From: Liopterus haemorrhoidalis
Lineage: Eukaryota > Arthropoda > Insecta > Coleoptera > Dytiscidae
Length of the DNA stretch: 64,000 nt
Assembly (NCBI GenBank): GCA_963971575.1
Contig: OZ020611.1
Location: 239,902,654 to 239,966,653, forward strand
Reading direction: 5' to 3'
Part shown: piece after piece, positions 10,765 through 21,800 of the stretch
Layout of the letters: the number at the start of each line of letters is the position of its first letter
Numbering within the stretch: position 1 is the first letter of the stretch
Translations under genes and position numbers: made by a program
The notes under the pieces: model-generated
Databases searched by the model: none
The model's input: only the letters and a program-made list of their open reading frames with translations
What the model was told of the DNA's origin: nothing

Positions 10765-11480
10765 AAATCGAAAGAAATAACTTAGTAAAACGTCAGTCAA
10801 CTCTGAAGTCGACTGGATATGATGAAACTAGATAACAGATGCATCATATACAGTCACTATTCTTTCTCTCCACGTACTAGGTATTGCGCAACACACGCAG
10901 TCTGTGAATTTTATTATCAAACATCGTACAATGTATATGTAAAGGAAATATGATAAGACGAAGCTAAGTAAACTATCCTCCAAAAAAAAAAATGGCTCAT
11001 ATTTAACAAAAATCGCGTTAAAATATTTTTTTTAAATTACTTTTAAACTTACTTTTAAGTTTTTATTTAATGCTCTGGATGCATGCGGGTCTAGAACCGT
11101 AGATACTTACATGTCAAATTTCAACCAAATGCTAATTTCAAGAGCATCAGAAGAATTTAATATTATTATAGAATATTAATCAATGTTCAATACTTACAAC
11201 ATTCTTTTTTATTGAAAATATTATTAATTATTTACCATAAATAACATAAATATGACTTTTTGTCCAAATAACTAATTTATACAAAATAATTGACATATAT
11301 TAATTAAATTATCAATTTTTGTTATAAATACTAGAGTTATTTATAGACATTTGCAAATTGCTCATTTCCAATTATGAATTTATTTAAATATGATATTTTG
11401 ACATGATTTCTCATAAGATGAATTCAAGTAAAAATTACTTTCACTGTATAGTAACTAAAAATTTTCGTTATTGAGTTTGT
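10765..11480. other. Noncoding spacer
   Basis: AT-rich, with no supported gene or repeat boundary. Confidence 0.4.
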
Positions 11481-11484
11481 ATAT

Positions 11485-11915
11485 GAACACGATCCCATAT
11501 CGTGTTTCCCAAACTTTTTTATGGCGAACTGGCAAGCGACCTAGAAAAAATTCGCGAAGCGGCAAGTTTAGAAAGTAATGTGTATCGTAAAAGTTTTATA
11601 TTTTTTATTGCACTGATTACAAACACAAAAAAAAAAACAAATAAAAAATCAAATTTAAATAGTGAAAAAAGAAATAAATTATTACTTAAGCAATTAACAG
11701 GTTAAGGACCGAAATTTTCATCTCAAAATAAAGTGGGTTGTAACTTATTACGTGAATAGTTGCATAGTAAAATAAATATTTTTATGTGAATAAATTTATT
11801 GCGAGGTGGAAATTTTTTGTTTTATAAACTTGACACATAAGAATAATTCTGCGAACCGGCAAAAATCTCGCAGACCGGCAAAAAAATTACGCGAACCGGC
11901 GGTTTAGAAACACTA
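11485..11915. mobile_element. Probable degenerate hAT-type MITE
   Basis: The left end GTGTTTCCCAAAC and the right end GGTTTAGAAACAC are imperfect inverted repeats of a hAT-like terminus. Subterminal GCGAACTGGCAAGCG and GCGAACCGGC repeats lie inside each end. No clean 8-bp target duplication was found, so the limits are approximate. Confidence 0.45.
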
Positions 11916-11919
11916 GTAT

Positions 11920-14450
11920 AGACAATCCAAAGAAGCGTTCTAGTCTATCAAGTTAATCTATGGCATCATCGGTTTGTATGTTACCCAAAATTATTAATAT
12001 TATAAAATTATTGCTAATCAAAGTCTATGCTTCTTAACATAAGTTCTGAGAATACTATTGTGTTGCAAAAAAAAAAAAAAAATGTTGTTGGATCTCTCGG
12101 AATACTTTTTTCTTTTTTTTTCTTTTTTCGCCGAATCTACCGGAATAAATTTTGTCGTTGCGTCTTTCAGAATACCTATTCGTTTGGATTTTTTACTGGG
12201 GGTTCATTCTTTTATAGTATGTAATATAAAAAAAAAAAAAACTACAAGTTGTTTGAGGAACTCATTTCCAAAACGTCTCTTCTCCAATTTAATTAAAAAT
12301 CTTATTGATTTATTGGCAATATTAATGCAACATCCGTGAGAAAAAAAAAACGCAATTTCTTTCCAAACCGATCTAGAAACCTTAAGTTACTTAAAAGTTA
12401 CTTTAAGTAATTTATAATTTCAATTAATCGTTTTTCGTGGTTAAACTTAATTTTAATTCAAAACATATAATTTCTGAGTATTAATTGTTTAACTCAGAAC
12501 TCAGAACCTCCGTCATCAAAGATGGTTGCCGAACCATCAGCTTATTGTATAACATGTTTGAAATAATATTATTTATTATTTTATTATTTCTAACTTTTAA
12601 ATAATATTCTAGTTATAAAAATAGGCTATGTGACGCGTAAATAGCCATCATTGCTGAGCGCCAAACATTTTAACTAATTAACAAACTTACTAAATAAAAA
12701 CTTGCAGTGTAAAAAAAAAAAAAACATTAATTTTATGGATGAGCACGCATGCGCGTCACTTTTTTTACACTTTTTGCAATATGAACAGCATTATGTATTT
12801 ACAGTTGGACACAAGTGCATTTATTATTTGATGGTCGTAAATAAAGATTTTTTTTTTTCAAATCTCTGGAATATATGTCGGAAACTAAATCATGAGGCGC
12901 AATAAACATTTATATAAATTAACAAAAAAATACTTTAGTGGTGTCTATAAAATTCAATAAAAATGAACAAAACTAAAAAGTAAACTGACAGTTCTGGCTG
13001 GTAAAAAGAGTCTGATTTGTGAGGTAGCTGGTCAAGTCTCCGTTGGTTATATTATTCGAGCGAGAATAATATGTTAACATTATTCTTATTTTCACAGTCA
13101 TTCACCCCTCATCCAGGTGTAGGAGCTCGCCCCCTGGCATCGGCGATTAGCCTCGTGGCAGAAAGAGGCCGACGTAAAATAAATAAAATAAAAAAATAAA
13201 ACTTTTTAGTCATACAATGATTTTTTTACATGACCGACATTTGAATTTTATGATTAGATTAAAATACATATAGAAAATATTTTGGAAGGATTGTGATTCA
13301 ATTTGAAGGATTTATTTTATAGGTGGCCCAAAAAAAATATTTTTCGTCTCATGACCAAGATATGAAAACCGAAAACAAAAATGATTTTTTATTGCATTTC
13401 TAAATGAAATTGTGTAATTTTATAACATGTTGAATTCAATGTTTTTCATATTGTCACCCATGTTTTTTTTTTCTTACTCCAGCAAACGTGTCTAACAATA
13501 ATAATAAAAATAAGAATGGTCGATTATCAAAATGCCGATGGCCGATATGGCCGATTACCGATTAACCGATGCAGCTTACTCAAAACCTTTTGGCCACTAA
13601 GGTGGGAGACACAATCTATTGGTATATTTTTATTAAAAACTGAATCGAAATTAAAAGTTTTAATATAAAGAAAAGCCAAATTTTTCATTCTGCTTTGCTT
13701 CGCCTGTGAATCAGTGGTGGCATTACAACAGCAACATTTCTATCTAGTTAAACAAATGAGCATTATCAATATTTTTTGTATATTTAAGATTTTTACCTGG
13801 CAGTTACATATTTAACAATCATTACTAATTCTCAGTTCGTTGGCATTAAATAATACTAATTGCCGACGGGAATGTGTTTATTTATAAAATAATATAAAAA
13901 TAAATACGTTACTAATGGTGCTGACGAACTTATGACGTCCGTATATGAGTATGTAAGTGTATGAGTGTGTGCGATGCTAGGACTCGAACTGTAATAATAA
14001 ACTACGTGAGATAATATAATTTATTTTCAAAATATACTACACAAATTCCACTCTCTAAATATATAGGTTATTTAAATATTTAATATTTAATTTAGAATCA
14101 TTTTTAAGAAGTATTTTAGAAATTGATGCCATTTTTTAAAAATAGTCTGCTCGGTGTTCGTGGGTGTAAAAAAGGAGTTTGTGTAAAACTAGGATATACT
14201 GTAGTTAATTCTAGAGAGTATAGTAGTTCCACGATACCTTACAACTAAAACTGGGTCCACATTAGCGAACCGTACCTGTAATGTACCGCGTAAGGTAACA
14301 CTGCCTTGAATTCTAAGCGTCAAGAATGTGTATGATAATTTTGAATAGTTTTTTTTTTGCTATTCATCCATATGAAAAAGTCCTATTTTATATAAGGGTA
14401 GGAATCGGGAAATTATTCGACAACAATTGCTGACCGAAAACACTTTATCA
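11920..14450. other. Noncoding stretch with simple repeats
   Basis: AT-rich DNA with many A and T runs and no convincing ORF. Near 13080-13195 a G+C-richer segment ends in an A-rich (AAATA)n tail, as in SINE tails, but no Pol III boxes are clear. At 13540-13572 the hexamer GCCGAT/ACCGAT recurs several times; a similar cluster is at 30610-30690. Confidence 0.4.
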
Positions 14451-14455
14451 CCTTT

Positions 14456-15045
14456 GTTGGGCCCGCGTAGGCGCCCAAATTTCCAATCCATTAATTTTAT
14501 TAAATTTAATGAAAAAACACAGCCTCTGTGTATTTTATTTATGTTTTGTTCCCGCTAGGGCCATCTGTAACTTATTTATTGCACTTTTATGCAAATCTAA
14601 TACAATAGTTGACCGCATTCGACGTGTCGCTAATTGTATATTAATTAATTAACCTGTCGTAGAGATAACGTTTTTGAGGGCGAGAAAAAAGCACTTGTTT
14701 ATTTAACCTGAAAACCAGTGATTTTTTCTTCTCGGCTTTTCATTCCAAGTTCTTTCGGATTTACAACCCGACTTTACAATGATTATTAAAACCGCGTTGG
14801 TCAGCCTTACAACCTGACGAATAAAATCAGTGCAACTTATAAATTGTGTGAAAATCAGATCAGCTGATATCTTCTACCGAAGAGATATCCGTCTCCAAAG
14901 AAGATCCAGAATCCAGCAAGTGTCTAACACTGTTGTTTTATTCTGTTTATTTTATCTGAAAACATTTTGTTTTGAATTTTATGTTTTTATGAGAATATTA
15001 CTTGTTCCAGAGTAAGTTCCTGCCGAACTTACTTCTTTTACAGTT
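14456..15045 (+). mobile_element. Possible LTR fragment
   Basis: The segment starts TGTTGGGCCCGCGTAGGCGCC, similar in style to the LTR-like starts near 15797 (minus strand) and 56851 (minus strand). It could end at the TTTTACA near 15043. No flanking 5-bp duplication, primer-binding site or coding part was identified, so this remains a weak call. Confidence 0.25.
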
Positions 15046-15207
15046 TATAGTTTATTATTGTTGTTTAATTCTATAGCCTTCTGCTGATATAATTTAGTAG
15101 CAATATTTTTGTATATTGTTGTGAATTTGCGAATTATTGTTCTAAATATTCAATTTATTGTAGTTACTATCACATGTGCCTTCAGCTGATTTTTTTTCTT
15201 TAATTGT

Positions 15208-15271
15208 TAGTGCAATATTACCATTTATTTGTTCAACATTAACTAGTAATTCTTATTAATATTGCACTAAA
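15208..15271. repeat. Short perfect-arm hairpin
   Basis: TTAGTGCAATATTA at 15208 and its reverse complement TAATATTGCACTAA ending at 15271 form 14-bp arms around a 36-nt loop. This could be a minimal MITE or just a chance palindrome in AT-rich DNA. Confidence 0.4.
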
Positions 15272-15429
15272 GGTTGGTTTTCACTACAACACCTTTCAAA
15301 TTCATATTTCTAGTGTTAATTATAAGATTTGTACTGTAGATATTATTGTATTGTGTCCGACAAAGTACCCTGGCCATTATTGCACCGCACCGCAAGAACC
15401 AGGCGTACTTTACTCCAGTGAGTTGAGTC

Positions 15430-15797
15430 CACGAATTTGTTAGGTACATCGTCGGTAGGGGTCAAGATCACCGAAGGAAACACCGAGCATCGACTCCCCC
15501 TTTCACCTTATATGTGGGCCTGGATTTTATCCCTTCTTTCTCCAGCTAGGGCTAACTACTCCCTTTGTGCTAGTCTCTCAGAACAGCCCCTAGGAGCAGA
15601 AGAGGGAGATTTTAACCCTGTTTCCTTAAGGTCGAAACCGCGTCTACTCAACTCACTGCGCGTACGCCCACACGATACGATATACCACTCCAATTTCCGC
15701 GCGCTATCAACAATTTATCGGTCCTTCGAGTGGAAATCGTCGACCTGTGTAACTCTGCCGTAACCTACGGTTACGACCAACCGCAGGCGGGCGCTAC
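15430..15797 (-). mobile_element. G+C-rich block, possible LTR in minus orientation
   Basis: This 370-bp block is clearly richer in G and C than its surroundings. On the minus strand it would begin TTGTAGCGCCCGCC (compare the solo LTR at 56608-56851 that starts TGTTGTAGCCCC) and has a TATAAGG box near 15515. A 108-codon plus-strand frame crosses it but shows no recognisable domain. An LTR is the best guess; a host exon cannot be excluded. Confidence 0.3.
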
Positions 15798-15799
15798 AA

Positions 15800-16400
15800 C
15801 CTTATTTCTCAAAATGCAAGTGTTCCTCACTTCCAAAATATAAGTGACGATCTAAAAGAAGTCATCACTTCCAAAATAAAAGTGATAACTAAAATAAGCT
15901 CGTAAGTTTTAAAATTCAAATGCATTCCTTAAGAATAATACAACCACGTGTTTTTTCAAACTCTGGGGGGGTTCTCAAGCCCGTGAGCCCCCTCCCTTCG
16001 AAACCAGTTCCTTAGACAAAAGGAGCAGAGTAGCTATCGCAACTCGTCAAAGATAATAAAAATCTAATTCGTCATTGTTTTGAAAAGAGGACATTTTTAT
16101 TCTTTTATTTATTGATGCATTGCGTAAGTTTTAAATATAGGCGAGTGTAAACAATACGATGTTTTGAAAAGAGGAGACATTTATGTCTATTTGTTAAATA
16201 ATGTGTGTTTAGTCGCCTCACTAGATTGTTATTACCCTAGGTCCACAGCCAAATTTTTAATTCCAAAAATAAAACTATTAAATTTGTTTTTATATGTACG
16301 TTAATCGCAAAATTTATTTAAGTTATGTGTAAATTTAAAACCAACACCTTTTTAGCTAAATTCTTTGCATATTGCCTGTAATCAAGAAATTCTTACATGT
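15800..16400. other. Noncoding spacer
   Basis: No gene or repeat boundary seen. The repeated phrases TGTTTTGAAAAGAGGA (near 16077 and 16162) and TTCCAAAATAAAAGTGA-like words (near 15832 and 15868) hint at small local duplications. Confidence 0.35.
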
Positions 16401-16405
16401 GTCAT

Positions 16406-16569
16406 TTCTCAGGAGTTGATACCAGAGGCGTTATCGTATCTGCAAACAATGACGTAAAACCAATAGCAATGCAGGTTGTAGCAGGTTCTACGCCAGTTGC
16501 TTAGAAATCAAGCGACTGTACGATTTGTGGTTTCTGCACTAGTGACGTACTGGCCTCAACTCCTGAGAA
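16406..16569. mobile_element. Short MITE with TTCTCAGGAGTTGA ends
   Basis: Terminal inverted repeats TTCTCAGGAGTTGA / TCAACTCCTGAGAA enclose about 164 bp without an ORF. The target duplication is not clear. Confidence 0.5.
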
Positions 16570-17084
16570 AAGCATTCTATCTCTACGGAAGAACTTGTAG
16601 CCAAACGGCTGGAGTTAAAGAATTGAACTTTCTAATGCATTACATAATTCTGACATTTAAAAAATAATGACCTTTTTAACATCAACTAAATATATTTCCA
16701 GTGCTGCAGAATGAATATTTCTTATGCAATGACTGACATTTTTGAACATTTATTATTTATTTATTATTTTACATGTCTAGTAAATTGTCATTGCTACCAA
16801 TAAAACTGCCACCCTAACATGGCCTACTCAGATGAGGAAACATCGTGAACAGATTATGAGCAATTAGTTTAACAATAACAATTTATTTACGTAATAATTG
16901 ATCAATTTATTTTGAAAATAGATAAATCCTATGTTTCATCCATTTTTTAGAGAATTCTAGGTATATTTTTATCTGTTTAGATATTGCCAACTGTTTAGTT
17001 GTAGCATAACCTAGAAATATATAAATAATGTGTTTCGTTTTCAAATATGACAGAACTGCAAACGTTCTTATTCATCATCTAGGT

Positions 17085-17941
17085 CAAAGTTTCCCAAACT
17101 GTGCTCCACGAGCGTCCGCTAGCGCTCCGCGAACTACTAGTGTTGCTATATATACAGGATGTTTGTTTGAAACGGGGCACCCCGAAAATCTCTTTTATTT
17201 GTAAAGATACAAAAAATCTTCAGAACAAAAGTTAAACTAGACAAAAAGGCCGATCTAAAGGTTACTATAAGAATTCTGAGGCACTTCCGGTTTCACCAGA
17301 AATGTTGTCATCTTTTGATCTAGCATATGGAATCGATAATTTTATATTTTTTTCCTAAAAGTACATGAAATTAGCTTTACAATGACACCAAAAAGTCAAA
17401 AAGACTTTTTACAATTATTTTACAAAAAAAAAAAAATATTACAAATGTTCGAAAAGTAATAGTTTTTTTTTTTCTAAATAGTCAAATAGTTTATTTTAGA
17501 GTTATTTTGTTTCTTTCTTTATTGTTTTCAAAGCTTGCTACGTTCAACTTTGTAAAACTTATGTTGATTATTATTTTGTAAATAAATGGTCGCATTTTGA
17601 AATGGTTTACCTAAAAATATGATTTTTTGGTGTCATTGTAAAGCTAATTTAATGTACTTTTAGGAAAAAAATATAAATTATCGATTCCCTATGCTAGATC
17701 AAAAGTTGACAACATTTCCGGTGAAACCGGAAGTGCCTCAGAATTCTTATAGTAACCTTTAGATGGGCCTTTTTGTCTAGTTTAACTTCTGTTCTGAAGA
17801 TTTTTTGTATCTTTACAAATAAAGGAGATTTTCGGGGTGCCCCGTTTCAAACAAACACCCTGTATATAGCAACGTTAGTGCTCCGCGACGAATTCTTCTC
17901 GTGAAAAGTGCTCCGCTGCTCAAAAAGTTTGGGAAACTCTG
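17085..17941. mobile_element. hAT-type MITE with perfect 8-bp duplication ATCTAGGT
   Basis: The ends CAAAGTTTCCCAAACTGTGC and AAAAGTTTGGGAAACTCTG are inverted repeats of a hAT-family terminus. ATCTAGGT stands at 17077-17084 and again at 17942-17949, a perfect 8-bp target duplication. The element is split by another MITE at 17153-17863. Without that insertion it would resemble the 124-bp element at 46663-46786. Confidence 0.85.
17153..17863. mobile_element. MITE with about 240-bp terminal inverted repeats, nested in a hAT MITE
   Basis: The ends ACAGGATGTTTGTTTGAAAC and GTTTCAAACAAACACCCTGT start inverted repeats that continue, nearly identical, for about 240 bp on each side (17153-17394 and 17622-17863). 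The central 230 bp is AT-rich, with T runs. It lies in the TATA centre of the host hAT element (GTTGCTATA...TATAGCAAC). The related element at 46663-46786 shows the same centre uninterrupted. Confidence 0.8.
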
Positions 17942-18180
17942 ATCTAGGTTATTCCTTTTGTTTTTGTTCACAGCTCGTAATTTTGTGAAGATTTTTTCAA
18001 TATTTTCATTTTGATAAATATGTCAACATGTTTTACGGTTGGTAATGTAAAAGTTTTCAAAAAAAAGATACATACATTGATGTGTGATCCTTTTATTTCC
18101 AAGGTTACCAATAAATTGTTCAATTGTTCAAAAAACTTGATCAATTTATTGATCAGTAAATTGAACTGTGTAAAACTAAC
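17942..18180 (+). repeat. Dispersed repeat, inverted partner at 55505-55762
   Basis: ATCTAGGTTATT...TTGTTCACAGCTCG, TATTTTCATTTTGAT and TTTACTGATCA-type blocks recur in the reverse complement of 55505-55762. In both places the repeat begins directly at a hAT terminus and an ATCTAGGT (or its complement). No ORF. Confidence 0.6.
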
Positions 18181-18184
18181 TTAA

Positions 18185-18690
18185 GTATCAATATTTTGTT
18201 AGTTAATATTTACAGCATCTATGGCTATTAGCGCGTATCTTATTGAATCAAGGTTACCAGTAATATATGCAGCTAAAGCATCAAAAATCAAAATGCCAAT
18301 TTACCTCAGGGTTTAGAGCTGGATTACATCTTTAGCAGCAGCAGGGACTTCGCTTGTTCAAAACTAAAACGTGGGATTATTTTTGGTTTCATTTTGACGG
18401 GTTTTAACAGGCACAGACAGGTCCAATCATGAAGTTTATTATCTATACGTATTAACTTAAAGGGATACCAATTTATACCAGATTTAACAAGTCTTTTAAC
18501 GTCGTAATAAATGAATATAGTCACATTTAATTGTATTTCACTATTTTCTTAAATGGCTTCTTCTATTAATAAAAAATCTTAAACACACACAGTTAATAAA
18601 AATCCAAATTCATGCTTAGGGTGTCTTTTTTTTAGGATTTGTTTTGTGATGGGTATATTGTAAAGAAGAGTATTATTAAACATTCCGAAT
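18185..18690. other. Noncoding DNA downstream of the long minus-strand gene
   Basis: No frame with domain features is present. The 66-codon minus frame here is lysine- and leucine-rich noise. It lies beyond the proposed polyadenylation signal of the 18817-23625 gene. Confidence 0.4.
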
Positions 18691-18693
18691 AAT

Positions 18694-18699
18694 TTTATT
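18694..18699 (-). terminator. Polyadenylation signal AATAAA of the 1602-codon gene
   Basis: On the minus strand GCCCAATAAAATTATTC contains a canonical AATAAA about 118 nt downstream of the stop codon. It is the first such hexamer after the stop that I can see, a normal distance for an insect 3' UTR. Confidence 0.6.
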
Positions 18700-18816
18700 G
18701 GGCAAGTCTAACTATCACAAGCATTTCTAATCTAATTATAAATGTTTTATGGTCAGTGTTGTTGATATATGTATAAAACAGGGCGGTAGCAACGCCTTTA
18801 AAAATCAAAAAAAAAT

Positions 18817-21800
18817 CTATTTCTTTACCCAGAATGCATCAGTTGGGGGTAGTCGTTCGTTTTTGTTCAGTTGTCGATTTTGTTCATTGTTTTGACTGGA
18901 TGATGCCTCTTCAAAAGAGTTCACTTTTGCCTTTTTAAGGCTTCGACGATTACGGGTAATTTCCCCTGGCACACTTTCAGCAATAGTTTCATCGGTGGAA
19001 GTTTCTTGGGGTTTCAACTCAGAAGTTTGACTTAAAGATTTTTCGTCGTCTAGTGATTGTTTCAATAAACTTGCAGCTTCGTCTTGTAAAGATTTTTGAG
19101 TTGTTTCTTCGGTTTCTGTCTGAGTCTGCTGTTTTTTACTGACTCCCTCTTCTTGATTAACTGCTTTTTCTGCTATTTTACTAGTTTTATCTTCCCTTTG
19201 TCCTTCTTCTGGCAAAGTCTCATGAGAAGAAATTCCTTTAACCCCTTCTGACTTACCATCAAGTTTTTCCAAAGATTTACTCTTATTTTTCATACTTTTT
19301 CGGTTCCAGTCTTCTCTCTTAGCACCATCAGTAGCAATAGTTTGACTTCTTTGTCTTATTTCTGTGCTTTCAACTGATTGAACATCACTTGAAGGTGTTG
19401 AAACTTGGGTATCATCTTTTTCAAAACTCTTTTCTTCACTTGATTCTTGAGATTTGCTTTTACCTTTTCTTATGCGTTTTCTTCGTTTCTTAGTACCTTC
19501 TTTCTTTTCTTCTAACACTTGTTCTGGTGCTTCAACTTGCTTTGATTCTACAGATTCAACATTAGATGTTTCAATAATTTTTTTGTCTGTTTTAATTTCT
19601 TTTATTTTTGGTTCTTCAGCAACTATTTCAGAAGCAATGCTGTTTTCTTCACTGCCATTACTTGATTTTGCTTCTTCTAATACCTCTAATGACTCTTCTT
19701 TATGATGATCTTTTCTGCTTTGTCTTGTTTCTGTTTTTGTTTCTTCATTTCTTTCAACAACTACTAAAGGTTTTAATATTTCTGCTTCAGTATCCAAAGA
19801 TCTTTCTCTGGAACCACGTGAAGAAGATGAAGAGTTACGTTTTTTCTTAAAACTCCTTCTTCTATCATCACATCTGTTTGGTTTTACACCATCCAATGAT
19901 CGAAGAAAGTCTTCATTAACAACTAGGTCAGAAATTCCATTGTCTGTAGTGATACCAAACAAACTCATTGGATATGGAGATGGTACACGAGGTATTTCTT
20001 GGGAATCTGGTGATAGTGATGTTAATTCTTCACATTCTAAGTCAGGGTTTGGTTCTTCTCGTAAACATTCGGGTATTATCGTCGGTGTTGTTGTTACAGT
20101 GACTACATTCTCGGGAAGAGTCGTTAGCATTGTTCTTTCAATAGATTCCCTACGTTTGGAATGTATTAAAGAATCAATTTCGATTTCGGGTTTTTCTATA
20201 CATATTTCGTGAATTTTTTCACCTGTGTCGGGTTCTGAGGATGCAAGCGGCTTGAGAAAAACCTCTGGTGCATTGTTCAAAACAGAGATCTTCTCCATTA
20301 TTTGTACACTATTCGGTAGGAGCTCATCTACAATTTGTTTTTCGAATTCTTTAGAAATTTCGATTCGTGATACAGCAATTTTTTCAGTTATATCAGTGAC
20401 ATTATTTAAAATAAGTAATTTTTCTATAATTTTCTCCGTTTCTGGTAGCTGAATGGCGTCTATTATTTCTTTCGATAATTCATTTTTAATTGGAACGGGT
20501 TTGGCACTCTCCTGAAACTCTTTTGATGGAGTAAATTCTTCTTTTTTCTGTTGCGGTTCGGAAAGATTTATGTCTTCGATAATTTTAAAAGATTCTACCT
20601 GATCTGGTTTTGTTGCTTGTTTTGCTTTTTCTATTTCTGGATACAAATTAGGAACTTCATTAAGTACAACAATTTTTTCTAATATTTGTTCTGAAGTTGG
20701 TAGTAGAATAGCTTGTATTGTTTCTTTGGCCATTTCAGAAACATCAGAAATTTTTTCTTGATTTTCAATTGTGTCTTGTCCATTTTCTGTTTCTATTAGA
20801 GCAGGAAGATCATCTTCTGAATCAGTTCTTTGTAATTTTTCTGCTTGAATTTCACTTTCATTAATTTCTTCTGATATTTGCGGTTCAGTTTGCGATTCAA
20901 ATTCTGTTTCCTGTGCTTCAAATGGTTTATGTGCATCTTTTGAGGTGATGTAATCTAGAATTTCGCTAAAGTTTTGATATTTTCCAATTGGAATATCGAT
21001 ACTTTCTGATGTTAATAATGATTCTAATACTCTATTTCTTTCCATATCTATTTCTGGATATCTGTCTTCTTCTGGAAGATTATCCATTTCTCTTTGGTGC
21101 ATCATTTGAAGAAATTCACGTTTTCTGTCGTCTTCATCTTTTTGCATCATCTTTAATATTTCTTCGTGTCTCTTTAGCTCTTCTTCATCAGGTATTTCTC
21201 CTTGATGTATCATATCTAGAATATTTTGGTGTCTTCTTATTTCTTCTTCATTGTCTGATGGTATTTCACCAGTATGCATCATGTTTAAGATTTCTTGATG
21301 CCTTCGCAATTGATCTTCATCTGTTGGAAAATCGGCGATTTCTCCTCTGTTTATCATATTTATTATTTCATGATGTCGTCGCATTTCTTGCTCTTCGAAT
21401 TCTGGATCGTAAGCACCTGGATGATGGTCGTCTATTATTATGATCATGTCTTCCAAACCTGGTGGTACTTGCATGTGAGGTGGATAGCCTTCCATGTAAG
21501 GATGGCCTTCCATGTAAGGATGGCCTTCCATGTAAGGATGGCCTTCCATGTAAGGATGGCCTTCCATGTAAGGATGGCCTTCCATGTAAGGATGACCTTC
21601 CATATAGGGATGTCCTTCTATGAATGTGTGGCCATCCATAGGTGAAAATCCTTCCATTTGAGGATATCCTTCCATGTGGGAGTAAACACCTTCCATATGC
21701 GGATAACCTTGCATATGTTGTTCGTCCATGTATCCTTCCATGTGTGGGTGTCCTTCCATATGTGAATAAACTCCTTCCATTCCTTGGGGAGGTTTATCAT

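Noticed and set aside
12027..12905. Overlapping 65-93-codon frames
   Set aside because: They consist of lysine and phenylalanine runs from A/T tracts, with no domain and no conserved relative in the window.
15437..15763. 108-codon frame in the G+C-rich block as a host exon
   Set aside because: No domain is recognisable, and the block has LTR-like features on the other strand; kept only as a low-confidence LTR fragment.
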